From Arenicola marina (lineage: Eukaryota > Annelida > Polychaeta > Arenicolidae), in assembly GCA_964019135.1 (NCBI GenBank), contig OZ025261.1, positions 33,434,738 to 33,498,737 of the forward strand: 64,000 nt of DNA. Direction: 5' to 3'. The position numbers and the translations under genes were made by a program. The first letter of the stretch is position 1; each line of letters starts with the position of its first letter. A model generated the notes under the pieces. The model searched no databases. It was given only the letters and a program-made list of their open reading frames with translations, and was not told the DNA's origin. Below are positions 1 through 11,300 of this stretch, piece by piece.

Positions 1-470
1 ACGCTCCTTATATGGACTGAGCAGGTGAGGAAAATAGTGCTCCGTTTGTCGTAGAACTGTAAACATCGAAGATTTGGCTCAAAATACAACGCTTCCAACA
101 GTCTCATCGAACGGACCACATGCATTATGGAGAGATAAATGTCTTATCTTTAATTATATAATGATTTTATAGTTAGCCATGCCTGGACCAAAGCAACCAA
201 AAAATAGTTTCACACCCACTCGATTCTTCACGCACAAACCGCGCAGCCGGCCGGTTCCCAACACTAAAACGTTGACTACAATGAGTGCGAGTCACGCAGT
301 TGCAGCAAGGCACCAGCGTGATGCGCACTCGTTCCAAGAGCAGGTGTTTTTTTGTTGGTCCCCAAAAGACCTAAACCGGAAATAGAACCCGCGAGAACTG
401 TACAGCCCTATTGCTTTCAACATGTTCTGACAAGAGTGTAGGAAAAGAGTGTGAGAAAGGGGACCGCGGC
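1..470. other. Intron sequence downstream of exon 16
   Basis: I found no ORD exon here on the minus strand. It contains one copy of a dispersed repeat at about 300-415 and otherwise no recognisable feature. Confidence 0.5.
300..415 (+). repeat. Dispersed repeat family, copy 1
   Basis: Shares an ordered set of blocks with 9180-9262 (direct) and 8283-8400 (inverted): CTCGTTCC, a GT/T-rich block ending GTCCCCAAAA, ACCGGAA, and CGCGAGAACTGTA followed by AGCCCTAT. Spacing is similar. Probably a short non-autonomous transposon; its ends are not resolved. Confidence 0.5.
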
Positions 471-478
471 ATACTCAC

Positions 479-589
479 TTTTTCCTACCATAACAACTCC
501 TATGGACATGCCCATGAACTTGGACTTGGTCCAAATGGATGCGTTCATCGATATTTGCTTTTCAGGACATTCAAAGTAAAAGGCCGAGA
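479..589 (-). CDS. OSBPL10/11: OSBPL10/11 exon 16, ORD; last exon seen
   Basis: Acceptor ATTTCAG|TCTCG, donor AAAAA|GTGAGT. The two entry bases complete the Val of [12 protein letters not shown] across the join. It continues [20 protein letters not shown], the conserved ORD WTKSKF block. Later ORD exons must lie before base 1. Confidence 0.95.
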
Positions 590-2283
590 CTGAAATGTAA
601 AGTAATGAATATACAGTATACAGTATAGCCAGAATGGTGTAGATAAGACTATGTAATAGTTTTAGTCATGTGGCAGTCTTGCATCATGTACACAATGTGG
701 CGGAAATGTTGTTCCATTTCATGATCGCTTTATCATTCGTCAATGGAGAAATTCTCACATATCTGTATCTCATCCGGGGTTTGTGGTTAATAACTATGTG
801 TGGAGGTGGGTATTACATGGGGGTGGTGGTTACTAATCTCAGGAGTGGTGGTTATTAACCTGAGGAGTTGTGGTTACGAACCTGTGGAGTGGTGGTTATT
901 AACTCCAGGGGGGCTGGCGGTTACCTGGGGGGTGATGGTTCTTACCTGGGGGGGGGCGAAGGTTCTTACCAGGGGGGTGATGGTTCTTACCTGGGGGGTG
1001 ATGCGACACCTGCTCGGCACAGTATCGCAGTCGTATATCTTTAGAGACCGCGGTCGGGGATGTAGTGGAGGTCGTGACCTGGGTGGTCGTGAGCGGGGGA
1101 GTGGTGGACCCCGTGGCTGGGAGGGTGGCGCAGCTGGCCCCGTCCGTCCCTCCCGTCACCCCCTCCCCCTCCCCCTCCTCCTCCTCCCCCCGTGGCGGCG
1201 ACAACCTGTCCTCCCGCTCCGTGTCTGGCCGATCTCGCGTGGTACCAGCCACGTCATTGCTCAACTCGGGCTCTGATTGGCCGTCACCACCCGGGAATGT
1301 TTCTGATTGGCTATTTTGGACATCGGCGACGCTGGATGAGTCACGTGGTATAGACCATGAGCAGTGGAATGTCTCGCCGATAATTGGGTTAAAAGGTTTC
1401 TTCGCTATTGACCCCTGAAACACAACAGGCCATATATATGTACGTAATATATAATATTACGTAATAAATGCTACGAAGAGACAAATGATAAAAAATCAGT
1501 GGTAATAGTAATAGTAATAAGTAAAGACCGTCTGCTAATCGTGCTGTGTTTTGTCAAAGACAACATGAGCACGCTACAACGCGATCACCCACTGCATACT
1601 ACGTAGATAATAGTACATTGAGGAGCAGTAATTAAACTTCGCTATCAGTAGAAGATCTACGAGCAGAGAGAGGGAGAGGACCCGGGTCCGCTAGTCGGAA
1701 ACACAGTACGCTACCAGCTGAGGTACGGAGCCTCATTTCCTCCCTTACTATGCAGCGCGGCGCATACACTACTAACGCGGCCTTGACCTTGCGTCCCTCA
1801 CCTTGCGTCCCGCGTGGAATGACGTCAGGTACCACTCCACAACGGCCAACATCCGGGTCTCTGGAGTTGTCTGGTCGCTGATTCTGTAACACAACACAGG
1901 GCTTTAAATAACATCAGACTTGTGGTAGAACGTTAGTTCAACTTTGGTTAACTACAAGTAATCACACTACTGACTAACTTCACACCAGGTGTAGCCGATA
2001 TCAGTCACCCCCGACCCCAGTCAGTCTAGGGTTACATAAAGGCCCCCATCGTCACCATGGAAACATACACAGGTCGAACCCACGACGGTTGTTACACTAG
2101 ATAGTCCTGGTGTCACGACAGCCCTCTCGGAATCAGCAGTGGACAAAGTGTAACAGGGAGTCAAACTGGCCTCGGCTGGTGGGATCACTCCTTTAACCGA
2201 CTAGGTAGAGTGGCTGACTCGAGATCGGGAGGTCGTGGGTTCGACTCTCACCGGTGGCTAAACCGGCCCCCGCGGTTACATTT

Positions 2284-2317
<34 letters not shown>

Positions 2318-5300
2318 GAACAATAGTATTAATAATTACTTAATTATTATGCCCAGTATCAATAATATATTAATTATTATTATTACACACAGGTGATAAC
2401 CATAAATAGACCACCGTGAGGAGAGTTTGAGACAAAGACCACTGACCGCAGGAACAGGTCTGGGTGCGCCATACAGTCTGCAAACAACTCCAGCAGCGAT
2501 CGCTTCTCCAGGATAAACGTCGGCAAGACCACCTAGACAGGAAAAAAGATTAAATAATTCAAGACAGACACACGTGTCGCTTCGGCAACACAATGCGAAT
2601 ACGGGGCAACCGGCACGATACGGGCTGATGGTCGTAAGTGCTAGGTAGTGCAATGATGATGCCATATCGTGCATTGGCATATCATGACAAAAAGGGGATC
2701 TGTATCCTCCCCAAATATAGACATTTTCTGCACAGATGGGGCTCGAACCTGGGAAGACACGTTAGCGGGTTACTACCGGTATATCCTTTAAACATCTGTG
2801 ACGTTGTAAAGCGGTGTCGTTTCCGGGCGTCAGGATGAACCGAATCTGTGACCCGTTAAACCGCCGTTGAGTATGCGTATATTATGCCATGTGCAGTTGC
2901 AGGCCCCGGAAGGCCGGCCCCTGGAGTACCGTAGAACCGCCCGGGAGGTGGAGGATGACTTACCTTTGTCGGGTCCATGCCCAGCTTGAGCTGTGACCGG
3001 AGGTGGAGGATGACTTACCTTTGTCAGGTCCATGCCCAGCTTGAGCTGTGACGGGAGGTGGAGGATGACATACCTTTGTCAGGTCCATACCCAGCTTGAG
3101 CTGTGACAGGAGGTGGAGGATGACTTACCTTTGTCAGGTCCATGCCCAGCTTGAGCTGTGACGGGAGGTGGAGGATGACTTACCTTTGTCAGGCCCATAC
3201 CCAACTTGAGCTGTGACAGGAGGTGGAGGATGACTTACCTTTGTCAGGTCCATGCCCAGCTTGAGCTGTGACAGGAGGTGGAGGATGACTTACCTTTGTC
3301 AGGTCCATACCCAGCTTGAGCTGTGACAGGAGGTGGAGGATGACTTACCTTTGTCGGGCTCATGCCCAGCTTGAGCTGTGACAGGAGGTGGAGGATGACT
3401 TACCTTTGTCAGGTCCATACCCAGCTTGAGCTGTGACAGGAGGTGGAGGATGACTTACCTTTGTCAGGTCCATGCCCAGCTTGAGCTGTGACGGGAGGTG
3501 GAGGATGACTTACCTTTGTCAGGCCCATACCCAACTTGAGCTGTGACAGGAGGTGGAGGATGACTTACCTTTGTCAGGTCCATGCCCAGCTTGAGCTGTG
3601 ACAGGAGGTGGAGGATGACTTACCTTTGTCAGGTCCATGCCCAGCTTGAGCTGTGACAGGAGGTGGAGGATGACTTACCTTTGTCAGGTCCATACCCAGC
3701 TTGAGCTGTGACAGGAGGTGGAGGATGACTTACCTTTGTCAGGTCCATGCCCAGCTTGAGCTGTGACAGGAGGTGGAGGATGACTTACCTTTGTCAGGTC
3801 CATGCCCAGCTTGAGCTGTGACAGGAGGTGGAGGATGACTTACCTTTGTCAGGTCCATACCCAGCTTGAGCTGTGACAGGAGGTGGAGGATGACTTACCT
3901 TTGTCAGGCCCATACCCAGCTTGAGCTGTGACAGGAGGTGGAGGATGACTTACCTTTGTCAGGTCCATGCCCAGCTTGAGCTGTGACAGGAGGTGGAGGA
4001 TGACTTACCTTTGTCAGGTCCATGCCCAGCTTGAGCTGTGACAGGAGGTGGAGGATGACTTACCTTTGTCAGGTCCATGCCCAGCTTGAGCTGTGACAGG
4101 AGGTGGAGGATGACTTACCTTTGTCAGGTCCATGCCCAGCTTGAGCTGTGACAGGAGGTGGAGGATGACTTACCTTTGTCAGGTCCATGCCCAGCTTGAG
4201 CTGTGACAGGAGGTGGAGGATGACTTACCTTTGTCAGGTCCATGCCCAGCTTGAGCTGTGACAGGAGGTGGAGGATGACTTACCTTTGTCAGGTCCATGC
4301 CCAGCTTGAGCTGTGACAGGAGGTGGAGGATGGCTTACCTTTGTCAGGTCCATGCCCAGCTTGAGCTGTGGCAGGAGGTGGAGGATGACTTACCTTTGTC
4401 AGGTCCATGCCCAGCTTGAGCTGTGACGGGAGGTGGAGGATGACTTACCTTTGTCAGGTCCATGCCCAGCTTGAGCTGTGACAGGAGGTGGAGGATGACT
4501 TACCTTTGTCAGGTCCATGCCCAGCTTGAGCTGTGACAGGAGGTGGAGGATGACTTACCTTTGTCAGGTCCATGCCCAGCTTGAGCTGTGACAGGAGGTG
4601 GAGGATGACTTACCTTTGTCAGGTCCATGCCCAGCTTGAGCTGTGACAGGAGGTGGAGGATGACTTACCTTTGTCAGGTCCATGCCCAGCTTGAGCTGTG
4701 ACAGGAGGTGGAGGATGACTTACCTTTGTCAGGTCCATGCCCAGCTTGAGCTGTGACAGGAGGTGGAGGATGACTTACCTTTGTCAGGTCCATGCCCAGC
4801 TTGAGCTGTGACAGGAGGTGGAGGATGACTTACCTTTGTCAGGTCCATGCCCAGCTTGAGCTGTGACAGGAGGTGGAGGATGACTTACCTTTGTCAGGTC
4901 CATGCCCAGCTTGAGCTGTGACAGGAGGTGGAGGATGACTTACCTTTGTCAGGTCCATGCCCAGCTTGAGCTGTGACAGGAGGTGGAGGATGACTTACCT
5001 TTGTCAGGTCCATACCCAGCTTGAGCTGTGACAGGAGGTGGAGGATGACTTACCTTTGTCAGGTCCATGCCCAGCTTGAGCTGTGACAGGAGGTGGAGGA
5101 TGACTTACCTTTGTCAGGTCCATGCCCAGCTTGAGCTGTGACAGGAGGTGGAGGATGACTTACCTTTGTCAGGTCCATGCCCAGCTTGAGCTGTGACAGG
5201 AGGTGGAGGATGACTTACCTTTGTCAGGTCCATGCCCAGCTTGAGCTGTGACAGGAGGTGGAGGATGACTTACCTTTGTCAGGTCCATGCCCAGCTTGAG

Positions 5301-8300
5301 CTGTGACAGGAGGTGGAGGATGACTTACCTTTGTCAGGTCCATGCCCAGCTTGAGCTGTGACAGGAGGTGGAGGATGACTTACCTTTGTCAGGTCCATGC
5401 CCAGCTTGAGCTGTGACAGGAGGTGGAGGATGACTTACCTTTGTCAGGTCCATGCCCAGCTTGAGCTGTGACGGGAGGTGGAGGATGACTTACCTTTGTC
5501 AGGTCCATGCCCAGCTTGAGCTGTGACAGGAGGTGGAGGATAACTTACCTTTGTCAGGTCCATGCCCAGCTTGAGCTGTGACGGGAGGTGGAGGATAACT
5601 TACCTTTGTCAGGTCCATGTCCAGCTTGAGCTGTGACAGGAGGTGGAGGATAACTTACCTTTGTCAGGTCCATGCCCAGCTTGAGCTGTGACAGGAGGTG
5701 GAGGATAACTTACCTTTGTCAGGTCCATGCCGAGCTTGAGCTGTGACAGGAGGTGGAGGATGACTTACCTTTGTCAGGTCCATGCCCAGCTTGAGCTGTG
5801 ACAGGAGGTGGAGGATGACTTACCTTTGTCAGGTCCATGCCCAGCTTGAGCTGTGACAGGAGGTGGAGGATGACTTACCTTTGTCAGGTCCATGCCCAGC
5901 TTGAGCTGTGACAGGAGGTGGAGGATGACTTACCTTTGTCAGGTCCATGCCCAGCTTGAGCTGTGACAGGAGGTGGAGGATGACTTACCTTTGTCAGGTC
6001 CATGCCCAGCTTGAGCTGTGACAGGAGGTGGAGGATGACACTCTTGTGCTCCTCCACACCGCTCAGCTCCGTGTCCGAGAACTCCTTGATGTCCGCCACC
6101 TCGTCCTCGCTCCTCGGCATCTCTGCCAACCACAGAATAACTCTGGACTTGACTTTTGGGAACAAAACTGTTTACGCGTAAGGATGGCTGAACAAATTAA
6201 TTTGTTGGCAGTTTGCCAGTTATCGTCTCTTGAATTTAATTTATGAGCGATGAGCTCTTGTTACCTACCAATGCAGTCACTGCCGTCCGCCAAAGCGGCA
6301 CATGAATTTGGGGGCGGGAGAGGGGGTGGGTGGACTTCAGCCCCCTACCCGGCGCACTGGAAAGGGAGGGGTTGTTACCTAGTGAGACAGACAGTCTACC
6401 CAGGGAGTCGAAGAGGGGGGGGGCTGGTACCTACCCGTGATGTCACTGCCGTCCCTGACCGTCGCGCCGTTGTCACCCAAGGAGTAGGATGTCGCAGACA
6501 CGTAGCTCTCGGCGGGGGAGGCCGGGTCGGGCAGGGCACTCTGCTTGGTGTTGGGGCTGCAAGCAGACCGTCACAGACATCACGTGTCACATCACAATAT
6601 TACGTACCGTGGCTGTGTAAACATAATTCTAATTCTTCAATATACGTGACGCCCAAAATGCCTTCGACTATTTTATTTTTCCTCATATCGAAATCATGCA
6701 AATCGTGGGTGGTGGGCAACTTGAAGGTCATGTGTACATGAAGGTCAAAGTGAACCATGAAATGGGGTTAGATAAAATACGGCCCAAATACATGTATCAG
6801 GGTTCGACCCCACAACCTGTTGATCTGCAGCTCAGTCTTGATTGGCAACTGAGTGAGTTTGGCTGCCCCAGTTAGAATAAAACCCTGCACAACGCTACCA
6901 CAATTGTTAGCATTTTCCCGTAGTCTCATTTATTGTGTAGTTTCACCTCGACTCCTACTTTGTATTACTCCGCGAAGCAGCAAGCATTCTACTCGGCGTG
7001 ACTCCGCGAGGCATCAAGTCCCCCAGCATATATAAGCTATTACGTTACGCCGGTGCATGTATCACTGGTGGCCCGGGACCACACAGCCGAGTCCCCAGCA
7101 TTAGGGTCTAATGGGTATTCTGTCTTGGGTAATACTCACAGTCGGAGGGCTGGCAGGGGTCGTGGTGTTTCCAGCCACTCTATGCTACCCCCATTGGCGT
7201 GGATTGCACTGTTACTGGCAGCTTTCTGGGTGTGTTTTTTTTTTTTTGGGGGGGGGGGGGGGAGAGATAGGTAGTAATTTATACACAAGTAATAATGAAA
7301 GATGTTGTCCAAAATACCTAAGTAAAGTTATCTATTATTTATGTTATATTTGAAGATCCTTACACTGGAGACCTATTTTTAAAGGAACATAATTTAATAT
7401 TGTCCTAATTACGAAATAGTACAAATAAATCACGACGATAAGGCACCACATCAATCTAGATGTCTGTCTGCATCAAGCATTACATTAAAACTGCTGCACA
7501 ATGAATATGATTATAGAATGCAAGAATAACGCTGTCAAAAACAGATGAAGGATGTTAAACTAGTCTCTCTCAAAAATAAAAAAGTGGTGTTTTTGGCCAC
7601 TCTTGTTAAGATGGACATTGAAGTCTCCCGTGACAATGAAAGGGGGTTGGATGCGACGTGCCCCAGATACGGGTACCAGGACGCGAACCCACGACCTGTT
7701 GATCTACAGAGGTCCAGCCTTATTCCCATCGATAGCACCAGAGAGAAACAGTAATCGACTTCATGGCCAACAAACGAACAAGCAAAACAAGCAGTTTATG
7801 CCCAAGATAGTTTCTTTTCGGGTAGCGTCATAAATGTATTTTTCGTCTATACGTTTTTTGTTGTGTGGTGTAAAGCGTGGCCACTAGGGGCGCCACTGAC
7901 TGGTGAGGTCACCTGTTGCTGGTGCAGGATGGAGAGGCAGTGCTCCAGACAGCCCATGGTGGACATGGAGGTCGCCTTCAGCAGTAACAATTCCTGCAAC
8001 ACACACCACATAAATCACAAGATAGGATAACGTACGATCAAGCTTTATATAACGTCGGTGTAAAAAAGTTAACAATATAACAATAACTATTGAGCGAATT
8101 TTCATTTCATTTTCATATCGTAAGAAACGTGGCACGTCCAACTAGGCAACTAGGCTGCTAGGCGAGCCGTTTAAATCTATAACCACCATTTTCTTGTGTG
8201 ACGTCATGTTTCATTGTTCTATGCAACGTCACTATGGCAACGATTGTCGATTAAATGCGGTTGGGGTCAGATTACAGCTTCCCGCACTCTATAGGGCTAT

Positions 8301-11300
8301 AAAGTCTCGTTCGCTTAGACTTCCGGTTTACTCATTTTGGGGACAAACAAACGAAGCACGTGTTCGGAACGAGTTTAGAAGCTCTGCGCACACTGGTATG
8401 CTGACTATCTGTGACGTAGGCGTGACGTGTATGTTACGCAAAGAGAGAGACCGGGAACCAGACTACCTGCGCAAGAGTCAGGCGCCGAGGGGTGGGTCCA
8501 TTGCGGAAGGCCTAGCGATATGATTCAGAATATTTAAGAAATATAGCTTAACAAAACGGATAGACGACATATTTTTTATTCGTTTGCGCCATCACAATGA
8601 CGAATATTTGTTACGACGGGACAATACGACTGAGAAACTAACGTTTTTTTGTATTTCCTACGAAAACGAGGCATTATGACGTCACACGGATTCTCCCCGA
8701 GTGACAACGTTGGCGCAACGCTTCAAACAGAAAACTTACAGAAATGAAGACACTTGGTCTTTTCGTGACCCAAAAGTGATACGAAAACATCCAACTGGTC
8801 TTGTTTTATCTTTACCATGTGGTTTAATGACGCATCCGTGTGCTGTTACTCCATGCACTGCACATTTTGACAGCGGAATGGTTAAGTCGATCACTTGCTC
8901 TCGCCATTTTTGTTACCGCGGAGGCACGCGAAACTCTGTGACGTCACTCGCTGTGTGGTGAACTTGCGAAAGCCCGGGTGCAGGGCTAAATTTAGAACGT
9001 TATTTTTAGCTTTCGAGTATTTTGAAGACGGATTTTTCCTTGTATATTCCCAAAGTTCTGCGCTTCATCGCCTCCAAATATTTTAACGTATATCTCTCAT
9101 AGCCACGTTTAGTGAAATGGTACTCATAGTCTTTAGAATAAACCTGGAAAGAAATTGACTTATAGCTGCCTATACTTCAACATGGAGCACGTGTGTTTGT
9201 TTGTCCCCAAAACTGAAGTCTCGCGGCCCGATCGCGAGAACTGTATAGCCCTATTGTCAGTGGCCAATGTTGACCAGTTCCGGGAAAAACCCATCCCGGT
9301 ATACGTGTCCTCTTGTCACTCAGTGGTTACCGCGGCGTCAATGCGCGAAATATTTACATTTATAGTTCCAACAAAGCAACTGAACTAATTAGCTATAGAC
9401 GTCAATCATATGAACTCAAACTAAAGACCTAATAGTTACAATTTACGAAACAAAGTCGTAATAATAAACATTAGCATAAGTGCTTTGAACGACACGGAGA
9501 AAATAAAATGATCTACCGAGGTGTATATATACATATATATTAATGCCTATATGATAATAACAACCATTCCATCAACTCTGGTGAAAGGTTTGTGTTTTCG
9601 TGCGCATAAAGGCTAAAACAGGCATCTTCCCCAAAACAGGACAAAAAAAGTCTGCATAGCTCAATAACAAACAAAACGTTGATAATTGATCACTTTTTTC
9701 ATTGATTTTACATTATAGTGAACCAACCGATAGCGACCAATTAATAATGGCAGGTTCAGCAAATCACTTTATCTTTAAGCTCTTTTTGTATAAGCTACAG
9801 TGGCTTTCTGACCTTGTCTAATGAGCTGGCTGCTTCGCCAGACGACGGTAGATCCTGAAAGCACACAATGCAACGGAAATTATGCAATGGAACAAACAAC
9901 GGTGATTTTCAGCTAGCATACACCACTAACATATTACTAACGGCAGCAATGCAAATTCTACATTTGTATACAATACTTCATGATATATATAAACAGATAT
10001 CAATAAAAAATGTCCCGCCGTGACTCCGAGTACCTCGACTTTGCTGCACATGGACCGCTGATGACCTTGAACTTCGGTCAACATTTCCCTGACGTTGTGG
10101 ACGCTCTCGGCGTCTTGGCTGCGCGCCGGCTGCAGCTGCCCAGGTCCCGGATGTTGAGAGAGCGTCGAGGAGGTCGAGTGACTTCCGGATGCGTTTCGCT
10201 TGTTTAACGACCTGCGGCGTGACACAGAGGGCGATAAAAGGCCGCGTGAGAGGCAGTGGGTGGCCGGGATTTACTCTCCCTACTTCCGGTGCGTATGTGT
10301 AACGACTACCAGCATGATGCGGAGCGCAATATCTCGTCTTGGCGGTGTCATCTTTTTAGGAAATCAGCAGCTATTAGCTATTTCCACGTTAGAAGACGCA
10401 CGAAGTGGGGTTGGCTGCTAGCCGTTCCCTTTATTTGCGTCGTTTTCGAACACATCCCTATTTTCGCCCGCAAAAGAAAAGATTAATGGTTGAAACACGC
10501 CTCAGATTACGTGTCCAGGTTGGGATTCGAACCAAAGACCTGCGGTTCCGCGCGCTATCCACCACACCAGGCAGGCCCTGAGTAAACACCAGCCTATTAG
10601 TCACACGGTTTCAGATAGTCCAGCCACACTAGACTCCGTGTAGCCACGGAGGTGCGCGACATATCCGAGTTGGGAGCGCTCCGCGTTTAATTTGTTGAAC
10701 TAGGTCTGCCACCTAGTGGTAATAAGACACACCTAGTCTTTCTCAAATAACGACACTCGTACATACAGCATTTCAATACTTAGATAAGGGCGATAAAGAC
10801 GAAGACAAAAAACAATACATACTAGTGATGCCGACATGTTCCCAATAAGTGATTAGAGCATAAGTAAAGACATTGCGATGAAAGTCCAGATTATTTAAGC
10901 TTCAGTTCCTTAATCTACGTGAAAAAGCAATCTTTAGCATGTTAAAAGAAAGTACGGATTAACTAATTGGTGTTTTATGCCAAGTTTCTGCGCATGGCGT
11001 AACGACACAGCGTTATGTATCAGTATCAATCGTAGTATTCATACGGTTATCACACAATCATTGTGCGGACCGTAAGATTCAAAAACGATTTCTTATTTTG
11101 ATCATGTGGATCCTGGTATTGAAAGGGTTAATCACGACTATGTGAATGCCGTCTCCAAAGGGCTAAACTGTCTTTAGGGTTCGGGACAAGATAGCTTAAT
11201 ACATAAACACATTTGTGACATAATAACATCCAGCCGGAATTCCTTGTCGCAGACAATAGTTGACTTACGACCACACAAGATGTCCACAGTTGGTTCACCA

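Larger units (their letters stand above)
7226..7912 (-). other. Intron between exons 9 and 10
   Basis: AT-rich; holds the homopolymer tract and a tRNA-derived SINE at about 7585-7740. Nothing else recognised. Confidence 0.5.
7994..9812 (-). other. Intron between exons 8 and 9
   Basis: Contains two copies of the dispersed repeat (8283-8400 and 9180-9262) and several TGACGTCA or near-matches (8201-8210, 8678, 8940). No exon found. Confidence 0.5.

Noticed and set aside
2941-6038. CRISPR-like array
   Set aside because: Units are contiguous with no variable spacers, and the unit is an exon-intron junction of an animal gene.
6396-6590. Pro/Arg-rich alternative frame over exon 11
   Set aside because: Phase with exons 10 and 12 fixes another frame, which has more ordinary composition.
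10497-10577. Functional tRNA gene
   Set aside because: A and B boxes are present but no full cloverleaf can be drawn; SINE head or pseudogene is more likely. The same holds for the heads near 2200, 6800, 7680 and 53900.
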